Positions 16,901-26,703 are shown, counted from the first letter of the stretch. The stretch is DNA of 64,000 bases from Candidatus Rhodoferax odensensis (GCA_016718405.1 JADKDJ010000010.1:119221-183220), one strand, 5' to 3'. The notes: generated by a model from the letters alone, not told the origin. Numbers and translations are program-made.

Positions 16901-19054
16901 ATGAAGAGTCCACCCCGCAAGAAGAAGAGTCATCCCCCGCCGCCCAAGCGACCGCTGGCGATGCGAACGCAGGGGCTTGGCCAGGGCATGTTGACCGAGG
17001 GTTACTCCTTGCCGCAGATGGTGGAGGACCTGCGCAAGTACCAGCTTGAACTGGAGATTCAAAACAAGGCACTGCGTTACAGTCAACGCGTTGCCGAAGG
17101 CGCTTCGGAGCGTTTTCTCACGTTGTTCTCCAACGTGCCCCTGGCGCTGATGGTGGTCGACGAAAAAGGGCAGGTGCTGGAGAGCAATGCGATGGCCCTG
17201 CGCTTGTTTCGCCCGCTTGAGCACGACCCGCCCCTGAACTTCCTGCTGCCACTGGTGGACCCGGCCCACAGTGATGCCGTGGCGCAGGCCTTCGTCGACG
17301 CCAAGCAGCACGGCACGAGCGAGACCTCCGAAGTCGTCTTCAGCGGGGGCAGCGCCGGCTCCTTCACGGGTGATCTGCACATCGCGCGGATCGAGAACCC
17401 ACAGGACGAACTGGCCCACTTCATCTGCGCGTTCATCGACCAGGGCCCGCTGCTGACGCAGCGCCGTGCCCTGCAACGCAGCGCCTCGGCGCTAAGGCAG
17501 CGCAATGAGGCCCTGCGCCAAAGCGAAGAGCGTCTGGCGGCAATCATCGATTCTTCGCTGGATGCGATCATCTGTGTCGACGCAAGCAAGACCATCACGG
17601 TCTTCAACCCCGCGGCCGCCACGCTGTTTCAATGCCCTTCTGAGCAAGCCCTGGGCAGCCCGCTTGCGCGCTTCCTGCCCGACGCTATCCATACGCTGAC
17701 CTACACGCAGGTCTCCACCCATGCACAGCTTGGTGAGCTTGAGGGGCGCACTGCGGGGGGCAAGCAACTCGCGGTCGAAATCAGTGTTTCCTTCGAACGC
17801 CGCGCCGACGGGGACATCACCACCGTCTTTGCCCGCGACCTGACCGCCCGCAAACGAATCGAGGCGCAGCGCAACGTACTGGAGTCCCAACTGCGCGAGT
17901 CGCACAAGATGCAGGCCATCGGCACCATGGCCGGCGGCATTGCGCACGACTTCAACAACATCATTGGCGCCATTCTTGGCAATGTCGAGCTGGCCCGCCA
18001 GGACAGTGCCCCGGACTCGGCCGCGCAAGTCAGCCTGTCCGAGATCGAAAAAGCGGGCCGCCGCGCGCGCGATCTGGTGCGTCAGATCCTGACCTTCAGC
18101 CGCAACGAGGCACCCAAGCGTACGCTGCTGCGGTTGTCCGACACCGTGCACGAGTCCGTGCGCCTGCTCAAGGTCGCCCTGCCGCCGCACATCGAACTGC
18201 TGGTGCACACTGATCCGGTGATCCCCCCCGTCATGGCCGACGCCACCCAGGTCGAGCAAGCCGTGCTGAACCTGTGCACCAACGCCATCCACGCCATTGG
18301 CGCGCAACGCGGTGTCATTACGATCGAGTTGCGCAGCACGGCGCGACTGCCAACGCATACCGAGCGGCGCCGTACGTCGCGTGGCCAGCACGTGGCGCTG
18401 TCGGTGCGCGACACCGGCAGCGGCATCGAACCCGAGACCCTGGAACGGGTGTTCGAGCCCTTCTTCACCACCAAACAGGTCGGCGAGGGCACCGGGCTTG
18501 GTCTCGCCGTGGTGCATGGCATCATGCGCTCCCACCTAGGGACAGTGGGCGTGCGCAGCGCCGTCGGACAGGGCAGCGTGTTTACCTTGTACTTCCCGCC
18601 GGCCGATCCGGACGCCGTCGCAACCGCCGCCGAACCGGTCAGCGCCACTGTGGTCGATGGCGGCGGTAAACGCGTGATGTACGTCGATGACGATCAGGCT
18701 TTGGTGTTTCTGGTCGAGCGCGCGCTGACCCGAAAGGGTTTTGTCGTCTCCAGTTTCACCGATCCTCGAGAGGCCATCGCGATCCTGCGCGACAGTGCCG
18801 TATTGTGTGACCTGCTGGTGACAGACTTCAACATGCCGGGCTACAGTGGCCTTGAATTGCTACGCGACGTTCGGCGGGTGCGCCCGGACCTTCCGATCGC
18901 ACTGGCGTCGGGCTACGTCACCGCCGAGATCGAGGCCAGCGCCCTGGCCGAAGGTGCCAATGCGCTGATTCATAAGCCCAACGACGTGGGCGAACTGTGC
19001 GAAACCGTGCAACGCCTGATTCAGAATCACGAAGCGGCGTCGCGTGACCCCTGA
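16901..19054 (+). CDS. hybrid histidine kinase with two PAS domains and receiver
   Basis: Soluble sensor kinase of 717 residues with no membrane helix. A basic, proline-rich leader is followed by PAS 1 (about residues 70-180), a short coil, PAS 2 (about 207-325), a HisKA region with the H-box MAGGIAHDFNN, a HATPase domain (N-box LNLCTNAIHA, G-boxes DTGSGIEPE and GTGLGLAVV), and a C-terminal receiver (about 590-710) with acidic pair VDDD and phospho-acceptor Asp in VTDFNMPGY. No separate response regulator is adjacent, so output may go through a distant partner. Ligand of the PAS domains unknown. Confidence 0.9.
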   Translation: MKSPPRKKKSHPPPPKRPLAMRTQGLGQGMLTEGYSLPQMVEDLRKYQLELEIQNKALRYSQRVAEGASERFLTLFSNVPLALMVVDEKGQVLESNAMALRLFRPLEHDPPLNFLLPLVDPAHSDAVAQAFVDAKQHGTSETSEVVFSGGSAGSFTGDLHIARIENPQDELAHFICAFIDQGPLLTQRRALQRSASALRQRNEALRQSEERLAAIIDSSLDAIICVDASKTITVFNPAAATLFQCPSEQALGSPLARFLPDAIHTLTYTQVSTHAQLGELEGRTAGGKQLAVEISVSFERRADGDITTVFARDLTARKRIEAQRNVLESQLRESHKMQAIGTMAGGIAHDFNNIIGAILGNVELARQDSAPDSAAQVSLSEIEKAGRRARDLVRQILTFSRNEAPKRTLLRLSDTVHESVRLLKVALPPHIELLVHTDPVIPPVMADATQVEQAVLNLCTNAIHAIGAQRGVITIELRSTARLPTHTERRRTSRGQHVALSVRDTGSGIEPETLERVFEPFFTTKQVGEGTGLGLAVVHGIMRSHLGTVGVRSAVGQGSVFTLYFPPADPDAVATAAEPVSATVVDGGGKRVMYVDDDQALVFLVERALTRKGFVVSSFTDPREAIAILRDSAVLCDLLVTDFNMPGYSGLELLRDVRRVRPDLPIALASGYVTAEIEASALAEGANALIHKPNDVGELCETVQRLIQNHEAASRDP

Positions 19055-19093
19055 GCCCTGGCCTGCGCCCGCACCGGGGCTGCCGCGACCAAA

Positions 19094-19729
19094 TTGCTGA
19101 ACGTCCTTTACGCTGACGAAGCCTTGCTGGTGCTGGACAAACCGGCCGGTTTGCTGTCTGTCCCCGGCCGGGGCGAGGACAAGCAGGACTGCTTGAGCCG
19201 CCGCGTCCAGACTCGCTACCCAGACGCCCTGATCGTGCACCGGCTCGACATGGCTACCTCGGGCCTGATCATCATGGCACGCGGGAGCGACAACCAACGG
19301 CGCTTGAGCAAGGCCTTTGCGGCGCGCCAGGTGCGAAAGCAATATATCGCCGTGATCGACGGCCTGCTGGCGCAAGACGCTGGCACCGCCCGTACGATTG
19401 ACCTGCCGATCGGTGTTGACTGGCCCAATCGACCCAGACGGGTGATTGACTTCGCCCACGGAAAGGCCAGCGTCACGGCGCTGCGAGTGCTCTCGCATGC
19501 GCCGGACCAAGGCTCGACCCGTGTCGAGCTGGAGCCGCTCACCGGGCGTTCACATCAGTTGCGCGTGCACATGCAGGCCATTGCCCACCCAATTCTGGGT
19601 GACGCGATGTACGCCAGCCCCGAGGTCCAGTCCAAGTGCGCGCGCCTGGCGCTGCATGCCCTGTCACTCGAACTCCTGCACCCGCAAACCGGTCAGTTGC
19701 TCACGTTCTACAGCCCGCCAGAATTCTGA
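19094..19729 (+). CDS. RluA-family pseudouridine synthase
   Basis: RNA-modifying enzyme of 211 residues that isomerises uridine to pseudouridine. Contains the catalytic HRLDMATSG motif (Asp nucleophile) and the C-terminal PLTGRSHQLRVHM segment of the RluA group. It lacks an S4 domain, as expected for the short RluA/TruC-like class acting on 23S rRNA and tRNA. Translation probably begins at TTG 19094, which gives the family-typical start VLYADEALLVLDKPAGLL. Target site not inferable. Confidence 0.88.
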   Translation: MLNVLYADEALLVLDKPAGLLSVPGRGEDKQDCLSRRVQTRYPDALIVHRLDMATSGLIIMARGSDNQRRLSKAFAARQVRKQYIAVIDGLLAQDAGTARTIDLPIGVDWPNRPRRVIDFAHGKASVTALRVLSHAPDQGSTRVELEPLTGRSHQLRVHMQAIAHPILGDAMYASPEVQSKCARLALHALSLELLHPQTGQLLTFYSPPEF

Positions 19730-19878
19730 CCGGCAATACCCTCGAAGTCACTGCAGTCAGGCCTGGCCGGGCCTGGCGTCAAGAGCGCCGGGCTTGCGAT
19801 AATGGACACGCACTCATCGCGACTTTCAGCCGTCGGCTCACCACACGGAAACGCCAACGGCAGTCGGCGCGCTACACC

Positions 19879-20634
19879 ATGAACCAACACCTCTTCGTCC
19901 TCACCGGTGCATCGCGCGGCATGGGCGCGGCCATGGCGATGCAACTGCTGTCCCCCGCGCATGAATTGCTGTGCATTTCGCGCCATGACAATGCTGCGCT
20001 GGCAACCCGCGCCAGCCAGCTCAAAGCTCACCTGACCCAGTACAAGCTCGACCTGGCCCAAGGGGGGGACGCCGCCGATCAATTGGCCACCTGGCTTGCC
20101 GGACACGACCCAAGCGCCTTTGACAGCGCCACCTTGATCAACAACGCCGGGGTGATTCTGGGGGTGGCTCCTGTGTATGCGGTCAAAGGAGATGACCTGA
20201 CCCGGTCAGTCCGGGTCGGGCTGGAAGCCCCCATGCTGCTGACCAGTGCCTTCCTGCGGGTCACCCGAGACTGGCGCGCCACGCGCCGGGTCCTCAATAT
20301 TTCGTCGGGTTTGGGCCGTCGACCAATGGCCTCACAGGCAGCCTACTGCGCGGCCAAGGCGGGCCTGGACCATTTCACCCGCTGTGTTGCCCTGGAGGAG
20401 GCTGGTCAGGCCAACGGCGCGAAGGTCTGCTCGCTCGCACCCGGCGTGATTGACACCGATATGCAGGGTCACCTGCGTGCCTGCGCCCAGGCAGACTTTC
20501 CCGACCAAAGCGCATTTGCCGCCCTCTACGCCAGCGGGCAACTTAGCTCGCCCGAGCAAGCCGCCCAGCGTGTGCTGGCCTGGCTGGAGCGGCCCGACTT
20601 CGGTGCCAGTGCCGTTGCGGACGTTCGCGACTGA
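19879..20634 (+). CDS. short-chain dehydrogenase/reductase
   Basis: Classical SDR of 251 residues: cofactor motif TGASRGMG at residues 9-16, NNAG, catalytic Ser in NISSGLG and YCAAK (Tyr-x3-Lys), then LAPGVIDTDM. The first strand ending in TGASRG followed by ISRHDN suggests NADP(H) use. Overall it resembles the sepiapterin/benzil reductase group. Start ATG at 19879 (MNQHLFVL). Substrate unknown. It runs in the same direction as the pseudouridine synthase before it and the thiolase after it, but separated by more than 100 bases. Confidence 0.85.
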   Translation: MNQHLFVLTGASRGMGAAMAMQLLSPAHELLCISRHDNAALATRASQLKAHLTQYKLDLAQGGDAADQLATWLAGHDPSAFDSATLINNAGVILGVAPVYAVKGDDLTRSVRVGLEAPMLLTSAFLRVTRDWRATRRVLNISSGLGRRPMASQAAYCAAKAGLDHFTRCVALEEAGQANGAKVCSLAPGVIDTDMQGHLRACAQADFPDQSAFAALYASGQLSSPEQAAQRVLAWLERPDFGASAVADVRD

Positions 20635-20753
20635 ATGACACCGTGGGGAGTTCCAAGCCGTTTTCGATTCGCCAGTAACATATACCCACGCTGCTGTTGC
20701 AGCGTCAAGGCGCCGCGTTGCGGGCGTCGCATCTTCCCAAGCAAGGAGCCACC

Positions 20754-21941
20754 ATGAACCGTGAAGTCGTCGTCGTCAGTGCCGTTCGCACCGCCATTGG
20801 AACGTTTGGGGGTAGCCTCAAAGACATTCCCCCCACCGAACTGGCCGCGCAGGTCGTGCGCGAGTCACTCTCCCGTGCCAACGTGGCCGGCGCGGACGTG
20901 GGCCATGTGGTCTTTGGCCATGTGGTCAACACCGAACCCAAGGACATGTACCTGTCGCGCGTGGCTGCCATCAACGGCGGCTGCGCCGAGGGCACGCCGG
21001 CCTTCAATGTCAACCGGCTGTGCGGTTCGGGCCTGCAAGCCATCGTCAGCGCCAGCCAGAGCATCTTGTTGGGCGACACCGACATCGCCATCGGTGGTGG
21101 CGCCGAAAACATGAGCCGCGCGCCGTTTGCAAGCCTGAACATGCGTTGGGGCGCGCGCATGGGCGACACCAAGATGGTGGACATGATGATTGGTGCGCTG
21201 CACGACCCCTTTCACACCATCCACATGGGTGTGACGGCGGAGAACATTGCCGCCAAGTGGGGCATCACGCGTGAAGTGCAGGACGCGCTCGCCGTGGAAA
21301 GCCACAACCGCGCCCAGCGCGCCACCGAAGCGGGCTTTTTCAAGGACCAGATCGTGCCGGTCATGCTCAAAAGCAAGAAGGGCGACGTCGCCTACGCTAC
21401 CGACGAGCACTTCCGACCAAACTGTTCGATGGCGGACATGGCCAAGCTCAAGCCTGCCTTTCTCAAGGAAAACGGCACCGTCACGGCCGGTAACGCCTCC
21501 GGCATCAACGACGCCGCAGCGGCCGTGGTGTTGATGGAGCGCGCCACGGCGCAGGCGCGCGGGCTCAAGCCGATGGCCCGGCTGGTGGCCTACGCCCATG
21601 CCGGTGTCGACCCCAAATACATGGGCATTGGCCCGGTGCCCGCGACGCAGAAAGCACTGCAAAAGGCCGGCCTGAGCGTGGCCGATCTGGACGTGATTGA
21701 AGCCAATGAAGCGTTCGCCGCCCAGGCCTGCGCGGTAACGAAAGACCTTGGACTCGACCCCGCCAAGGTCAATCCAAACGGCTCCGGTATCTCACTGGGG
21801 CACCCGATCGGCGCCACTGGCGCACTGATCACCGTCAAAGCACTTTATGAACTCGAACGCATTCAGGGTCGTTACGCGCTGGTGACCATGTGCATCGGCG
21901 GCGGGCAGGGCATCGCGGCCATCTTCGAGCGTATGGGCTGA
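20754..21941 (+). CDS. acetyl-CoA C-acetyltransferase (thiolase)
   Basis: Biosynthetic-type thiolase, 395 residues, condensing two acetyl-CoA (or splitting beta-ketoacyl-CoA). The three signature regions are present: the nucleophilic Cys in NRLCGSGLQA, the His in EANEAFAAQA, and the C-terminal Cys in VTMCIGGGQG, with GHPIGATGA before it. An AAGGAG site lies seven bases before the ATG. No phaB or phaC gene is adjacent, so a role in polyhydroxyalkanoate synthesis versus beta-oxidation cannot be settled; sequence near the N-terminus (VVVVSAVRTAIGTFGGSLKD) is like BktB/PhaA proteins. Confidence 0.92.
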   Translation: MNREVVVVSAVRTAIGTFGGSLKDIPPTELAAQVVRESLSRANVAGADVGHVVFGHVVNTEPKDMYLSRVAAINGGCAEGTPAFNVNRLCGSGLQAIVSASQSILLGDTDIAIGGGAENMSRAPFASLNMRWGARMGDTKMVDMMIGALHDPFHTIHMGVTAENIAAKWGITREVQDALAVESHNRAQRATEAGFFKDQIVPVMLKSKKGDVAYATDEHFRPNCSMADMAKLKPAFLKENGTVTAGNASGINDAAAAVVLMERATAQARGLKPMARLVAYAHAGVDPKYMGIGPVPATQKALQKAGLSVADLDVIEANEAFAAQACAVTKDLGLDPAKVNPNGSGISLGHPIGATGALITVKALYELERIQGRYALVTMCIGGGQGIAAIFERMG

Positions 21942-22268
21942 TCCGCAGCTAACGGCACCGGCCCTGCCCACGGGCGACCCAGCGCGGCCAGCGCAGAGGC
22001 GCCGTGGGCCCGGGGGTGGTTGGGCCTGCCTGCGTTGTGACGAGCGCCTGCGCGACTGTCAATCAGCGTCTTGGGACCTTTCCGCACGTCGGGCACTATG
22101 ACCGAGCGCCCGTCAGGGTCACACGCCGAGCCCTAAAATCGCAGCACACGCCACGCTTTATAGCTGTTTTGTCCGGCAAGATCCGACCGACAGCCGCCAT
22201 ACGGCATTCGACGGTCACGACGGGCGACGCAGCGCCAACGCCGTAACTCACCACTTTGAAGGACCCCC
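21942..22268 (+). other. intergenic region before the TonB-dependent receptor
   Basis: 327 bases without a convincing gene. An AAGGAC ribosome-binding site lies directly before the receptor ATG. I looked for a Fur box and did not find a convincing one. A promoter must lie here but no pair of -35/-10 hexamers stands out. Confidence 0.5.
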
Positions 22269-24614
22269 ATGCTCTTCGCAGCACCCCTGCCGCCATCACG
22301 CCCCAAGACACTACCCTGGATGATCGGCTTGGCCTGCCTGTCTGGCTCGCTGGTGAACGCGCAGTCAGCACCGGCACCTTTTGCAGCGGGCGCCGCGTCT
22401 GGCGCGGTTGTCACCGCCATGTTGCCCGGCGTGGTGATCAGTGGCACCCGCAACGAACGCTTGATCGACGATCTGGCGCTGTCGATGGATGTCTTTGGCA
22501 CCCGTGAGATGGAAGAAGCACAGATGAGCGACATCCGCGATGTCGCCAAAGGCATGCCCAATGTCTCGGTCAAGCACGCACCGGCGCGCTTCAGCGTGAC
22601 CGGGCGTGGCAACCCGGTAGGCGCGGACGGCAATGCCGGTTTCAGTATCCGGGGCCAGGGTGGCAACCGGGTCACCATGCTGGTTGACGGCATTCGTTTG
22701 CCACGCAGCTATATCAATGGCAGCAACGCGTTTGGCCGCGACGCCGTGTCACTGGGTCTGCTCAAACGCATCGAGTTCGTGCGTGGCCCGACCTCGGTGC
22801 TCTATGGCTCCGACGGATTGGCTGGCCTGGTCAACTTCATCACCAGCGAACCCTCCGATTTCCTGAACCGTACCAACCAGGCCCCCAAGACACTGGGCGG
22901 CAAAGCCTGGCTGGGCTACAGCGGCGATGACCAGGGCACTACCCTGGGCGCCACAGTTGCCGCACGCGCCAGCGACACCGTGCAGTGGATGCTCACTGCC
23001 AGCGACACGCGTTCGCACGGCACCGACAACATGGGCACCAACGACAGTGCCAACGTTGACCGCACAACACCCAACCCGCAAACCAATCATCACCAGTCGT
23101 TGCTGGGAAAACTGGTGCTGCGTCCGAATGGGGACCACCGCCACGACCTGACCATCGAACACGTGCGGAAAGAAGGCGTATTTGAGCTCCTGTCAAGTCG
23201 CGCCAAACCTCCCTATACCGGCTCGGCCGCGCAGATTGCCGCCGCCATCGTCGATGAGACTTCCGCCAAGTCCATGACACGCGACCGCTTTACCTGGGAT
23301 GCGCGTTACCAAGTGGGTACGACGCTGGCGGACAGCCTGCAGACTGTTCTAAGCTGGCAGGAATCCAGCGCCCAGGACGACGGTGAGACGACGCGCAAGG
23401 ACGGTGGGGTGCGCATTCGCAAGACCTCCTACCAGGAGCGCGCCGTGCAACTCACACTGCAGGCTGAAAAGGCGCTGCCACTGTCGCCACAATGGGGCCA
23501 GACTCTGACCTACGGTATCGACCACGCGAGCACCGACCTGTTCAACCTGGCCGACGGCAGTGACCCCACACCCCTACCGGCCTTTTTGCCCCGCAAGTAC
23601 TTCCCCGATACGCGCGACAGCAGCAACGCGATCTATGTGCAAAGCGAACTGACGTCGAAGAACTGGGTCATCACGCCAGGCATCCGCTACGACCACTTTG
23701 CGCTCAAGGTATTGAGCCAAGCTGGGTACTCACCCAACTTGTCTGCAACGCCCGGGCGTTCACTCTCGGGTTCCGCCATTTCCCCCAAGCTCGGCGTGCT
23801 GTTTCGTGCCACACCGCAATGGTCGGTCTACGGTAACTACGCCAGTGGCTTTCGGGCCCCGGAAGGACAGCAGGTCAATAGCGCGTTGGAAGTCTCAACC
23901 GCCAAACTGCTGCCCAATCCTGACTTGAAGCCGGAAAAGAGCCGCCACATCGAAATCGGCGTGCGCGCTCGGCTGGACCGCCTGACACTCGATGCCGCCG
24001 CCTTTACCGGTCGCTACAGCAACCTGATCGTCGAGAAGAAGGACCTCGGCACCGCCAATGGCCTGGCTGCCTCGGTCAGCAACCCCACACTGTTCCAGAC
24101 TGTCAATGTGGACAGGGCCAGCATCAGCGGCTTTGAGCTCAAGGGACAGGCGGCTTGGGGCGAGGTCGCCGGCGCCAAACTGAGCACGCCATTCGGTTAT
24201 GGTCAAACGCGAGGACGCAATGATGTGACCGGCAAGGCCCTGACCTATATCGAGCCCGCCAAGCTCACCATCGGGTTAAAGATGGAGACTGCATCACTGG
24301 ATTTGCGGCTGGACGCCACCCACCACAGCCGTAAGGATGCCTCGGATATCGAGAGCGTCTACATCCCCAAGTCCACCACGCAACTGCAGTTCCTGAGCCC
24401 GTCTGCCACGACACTGGACCTGCGTGGACAGTGGCGCATCAGCAAGACCGTGCGACTGAACGTCGCCGCCCTCAACCTGACCAACCGCAAGTACTGGAAC
24501 TGGTCCGACGTGCAGGGTCTGGCTTCCAACCCCACTGCGCCCCTGCTGTCTGTGGTGGACGCCTACACCCAGCCAGGACGCCACTTCAACGCGTCGCTGG
24601 TGGCCGAGTTCTGA
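22269..24614 (+). CDS. TonB-dependent outer-membrane receptor (haem/haemoglobin-type)
   Basis: Outer-membrane receptor of 781 residues. After a signal peptide (ending about residue 32, VNAQS) comes the plug domain with a TonB-box-like PGVVISGTRNER region, SIRGQGGNRVTMLVDGIRLP and EFVRGPTSVLYGSDGLAGLVN. The beta-barrel contains the FRAP (SGFRAPEGQQ) and NPDLKPE (NPxL) motifs typical of haem/haemoglobin receptors (HutA/HmuR group), ending in an aromatic C-terminal strand ...NASLVAEF. Haem uptake would suit an organism with many cytochromes. There is no adjacent haem ABC transporter, so substrate assignment rests on motifs alone. Confidence 0.85.
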   Translation: MLFAAPLPPSRPKTLPWMIGLACLSGSLVNAQSAPAPFAAGAASGAVVTAMLPGVVISGTRNERLIDDLALSMDVFGTREMEEAQMSDIRDVAKGMPNVSVKHAPARFSVTGRGNPVGADGNAGFSIRGQGGNRVTMLVDGIRLPRSYINGSNAFGRDAVSLGLLKRIEFVRGPTSVLYGSDGLAGLVNFITSEPSDFLNRTNQAPKTLGGKAWLGYSGDDQGTTLGATVAARASDTVQWMLTASDTRSHGTDNMGTNDSANVDRTTPNPQTNHHQSLLGKLVLRPNGDHRHDLTIEHVRKEGVFELLSSRAKPPYTGSAAQIAAAIVDETSAKSMTRDRFTWDARYQVGTTLADSLQTVLSWQESSAQDDGETTRKDGGVRIRKTSYQERAVQLTLQAEKALPLSPQWGQTLTYGIDHASTDLFNLADGSDPTPLPAFLPRKYFPDTRDSSNAIYVQSELTSKNWVITPGIRYDHFALKVLSQAGYSPNLSATPGRSLSGSAISPKLGVLFRATPQWSVYGNYASGFRAPEGQQVNSALEVSTAKLLPNPDLKPEKSRHIEIGVRARLDRLTLDAAAFTGRYSNLIVEKKDLGTANGLAASVSNPTLFQTVNVDRASISGFELKGQAAWGEVAGAKLSTPFGYGQTRGRNDVTGKALTYIEPAKLTIGLKMETASLDLRLDATHHSRKDASDIESVYIPKSTTQLQFLSPSATTLDLRGQWRISKTVRLNVAALNLTNRKYWNWSDVQGLASNPTAPLLSVVDAYTQPGRHFNASLVAEF

Positions 24615-24626
24615 TTGCGCGCTTCT

Positions 24627-26534
24627 TCAGGCCACCGCTTGCGGTGACGACTGTGGCGTAAAGGCGTCCGAGAAGCAGAAATCCTCGGACAAACCCTGCG
24701 CGATGAAGGCCGGCTTGGCCACCTCAACCATCTTGACCGAGCCGCATGCATAGACGGCGCAGCCTGCCAGGCTGGGAAAGTCTGCCAGGATGGCCTGGTG
24801 GACGAAGCCGGTTCTTCCGCTCCAGGCGTCCTCGTCGGTGGCTTCGGACAGCACCGGAACAAAGTGAAAGTTCGGATGCGCTGCCTGCCATTGCTGCACC
24901 AATTCCTGCATGTACAAGTCACGGCGCTTGCGCACGCCCCAGTAGAAGTACAGTGGACGCGTGATGCCCTGGTGGAATGCCTCCTCCAACAGACTCTTCA
25001 CCGGCGCGAAGCCGGTCGCACCCGCCACGAAGATCAGCGGCTTGTCGCTCGGCTCGCGCAGCACGAACTCACCCAGAGGACCTTCGAGCTTGAGCTTGTC
25101 GCCAAGCTTCATGGTGCTGAAAACCTCGGGTGTGAAACGTCCACCCGGCATCAGGCGAATTTGCAGGGCAATGCGCTGCGTGGTACCTGACCGCTCGGTA
25201 AAGGAGTAGCTGCGCCGGGCACCATCGGGCAGCAGAATATTGAGGTACTGACCGGCCTCGTAGTCCAGCACCGCGCCCGATTCCAGGTCAAGCTCAAGCA
25301 GCATCACATCATGTGCCAACGGCTCAAGTTTTGTAACTGAGGCGTCGTACACCGGCAGCGGCGCGTCACGTAACGCGGCACCGGAAGTGACCTCCAATTC
25401 GACGTCCGACAGGGCACAGGCGCAGCACATCAGCACCTCGCCACGGGCGCGCGCCTCATCCGAAAGGGCCGACTTCTGGTACGGACCGGGATCGACCTCA
25501 CCCGCCAACACGGTGGCGCGACAAACACCACAGCCACCGGAGCGGCACTCAAACGGTAGGGCCAGTTTGGCGCGCAGCCCAGCGTCGAGCAGGGTTTCAT
25601 GCGGTCGTACCGGCACGGTGGCGTGGCCGGGGTGCACCTTCATGCGCCAAAGCCGGCCCTTGCTGGCGCGCAAAGGCGGCAACCAGGGCAGCACGACCAA
25701 CAGCACGCTGAGGCCAGCCACGACAAACCACAGCGCCATGCCGTCGCCACGGGTGACAAACGGATAGACCATCAAGTAGAACCAGTCAAAGGACATGGTT
25801 GCCGGCATGCTGTTGAAGTCGGCCGCGCCTTCGCTGACGACCGGCTTGACCAATGCCAGCACCAGCAGCATGCCCATCAAGCCCATCGTCAACTGGCGCG
25901 GCGGACTGGTACGGGCGTTGGGAACGCGCTGCGTATGAATCGACAGCGCCCCCAGCAGCACCAAGGGGATGCCAATATGCAGAAACGACAACAGCGAAAA
26001 CAACCGGTCGGTGATCGCCTCTGGCAAGGTGAAGTTACGCACCAGCGTGCCGCGAAACACCGGCAGCACATCAAACCACTCCGCCGTGGTGACCACCACA
26101 TACTGCGCCAGCCGATCCCAGGGCAGCATGAAGCCATTGACCCCCGAGGCGTACACCAGCCACAGCACCACCACGCCGGTCACCCACGAGAAGGCCCGAA
26201 ATCCGCGGTAGTGGTCAAAGAAGAAGTGCCGGGCCAGGTGCAGCAGCATCGACAGCACCATGGCGTCGGACGCATAACGGTGCAGGCTGCGCATGATGCC
26301 GCCGGCGTACCACTGCACATGTGTCATCCGCTCCATCGAAGCGTAAGTCTTGTCCACGCCCGTGTCATAAAACGCATAACAGTAGAAACCGCTGGCAACC
26401 ACGACCCAGAACATGAAGTAACTGATGGCCCCCAGGTAATACAGGGGATTGAGCAGGTCGCCAAATACACGGTTGAATACTTGGTCAAGCGCCAAAAAGG
26501 CGCGCCGTCCGGTGGCGTGGATCAGTTTGAGCAT
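24627..26534 (-). CDS. cytochrome b - 2Fe-2S ferredoxin - NAD(P)H:flavin reductase fusion
   Basis: A 635-residue membrane electron-transfer protein with three modules. Residues 1-290 form a cytochrome b N-terminal (b6-like) domain with two 14-spaced His pairs, H85/H99 and H186/H200, for two b haems. Residues 295-385 are a plant-type ferredoxin with C330, C335, C338 and C370. Residues 395-635 are a ferredoxin-NADP reductase-like domain with RSYSF for FAD, GATGFAPVKS for nucleotide and a terminal ACGSVKMVEVA. Electrons could run NAD(P)H - FAD - 2Fe-2S - b haems - quinone, or the reverse. It is divergent from the norS operon, sharing a 230-base control region. Start is the ATG at 26534; a longer frame exists but lacks homology. 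The physiological role is unknown. Confidence 0.85.
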   Translation of the reverse strand: MLKLIHATGRRAFLALDQVFNRVFGDLLNPLYYLGAISYFMFWVVVASGFYCYAFYDTGVDKTYASMERMTHVQWYAGGIMRSLHRYASDAMVLSMLLHLARHFFFDHYRGFRAFSWVTGVVVLWLVYASGVNGFMLPWDRLAQYVVVTTAEWFDVLPVFRGTLVRNFTLPEAITDRLFSLLSFLHIGIPLVLLGALSIHTQRVPNARTSPPRQLTMGLMGMLLVLALVKPVVSEGAADFNSMPATMSFDWFYLMVYPFVTRGDGMALWFVVAGLSVLLVVLPWLPPLRASKGRLWRMKVHPGHATVPVRPHETLLDAGLRAKLALPFECRSGGCGVCRATVLAGEVDPGPYQKSALSDEARARGEVLMCCACALSDVELEVTSGAALRDAPLPVYDASVTKLEPLAHDVMLLELDLESGAVLDYEAGQYLNILLPDGARRSYSFTERSGTTQRIALQIRLMPGGRFTPEVFSTMKLGDKLKLEGPLGEFVLREPSDKPLIFVAGATGFAPVKSLLEEAFHQGITRPLYFYWGVRKRRDLYMQELVQQWQAAHPNFHFVPVLSEATDEDAWSGRTGFVHQAILADFPSLAGCAVYACGSVKMVEVAKPAFIAQGLSEDFCFSDAFTPQSSPQAVA

Positions 26535-26569
26535 CACACAACTATACCAACCCATCAGTAAAAACCCTG

Positions 26570-26587
26570 TTGACCCCACAAGGTCAA
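26570..26587. promoter_or_regulatory. 18-bp palindrome in divergent promoter region
   Basis: TTGACC and GGTCAA arms separated by six bases (CCACAA), perfect in both arms, 36-53 bases upstream of the cytochrome b fusion start. The half-sites resemble Crp/Fnr-type TTGAC, but the spacing is four bases too long for an FNR box, so a different regulator is likely if it is functional. Confidence 0.4.
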
Positions 26588-26596
26588 AGTGGCTAT

Positions 26597-26618
26597 TTGA
26601 TGCATTTTTGCTGCATTT
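26597..26618. promoter_or_regulatory. possible NsrR-like half-sites
   Basis: TTGATGCATT (26597-26606) followed by a second TGCATTT (26612-26618). GATGCATTT-like half-sites are known for the NO-sensing repressor NsrR. The same TTGATGCATT string (reverse strand) occurs over the -10 of the DUF2249 gene at 48875-48884. The second arm here is direct rather than inverted, which weakens the case. Confidence 0.3.
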
Positions 26619-26660
26619 ATTAGCGGAATCGGATTGCGCCGGCGTCGGCTCCCCCGTTTG

Positions 26661-26703
26661 TTGAGCCAGATCAATAAAGTGGGGCCTCAAGCGGGCGTAA
26701 TAT
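26661..26703 (+). promoter_or_regulatory. FNR/DNR-type box with -10 element, norS operon
   Basis: TTGAG-CCAG-ATCAA (26661-26674) matches the TTGAT-N4-ATCAA consensus with one mismatch. Placing its centre at -41.5 puts the start of transcription near 26709. A TAATAT hexamer lies at 26698-26703, within one base of the expected -10. This is a class II activator layout, 56 bases before the GTG of the first gene. Confidence 0.65.

Noticed and set aside
26570..26587. TTGACC/GGTCAA read as an FNR box
   Set aside because: Spacing between TTGAC and GTCAA is eight bases, not four, so it is listed only as an unassigned palindrome.
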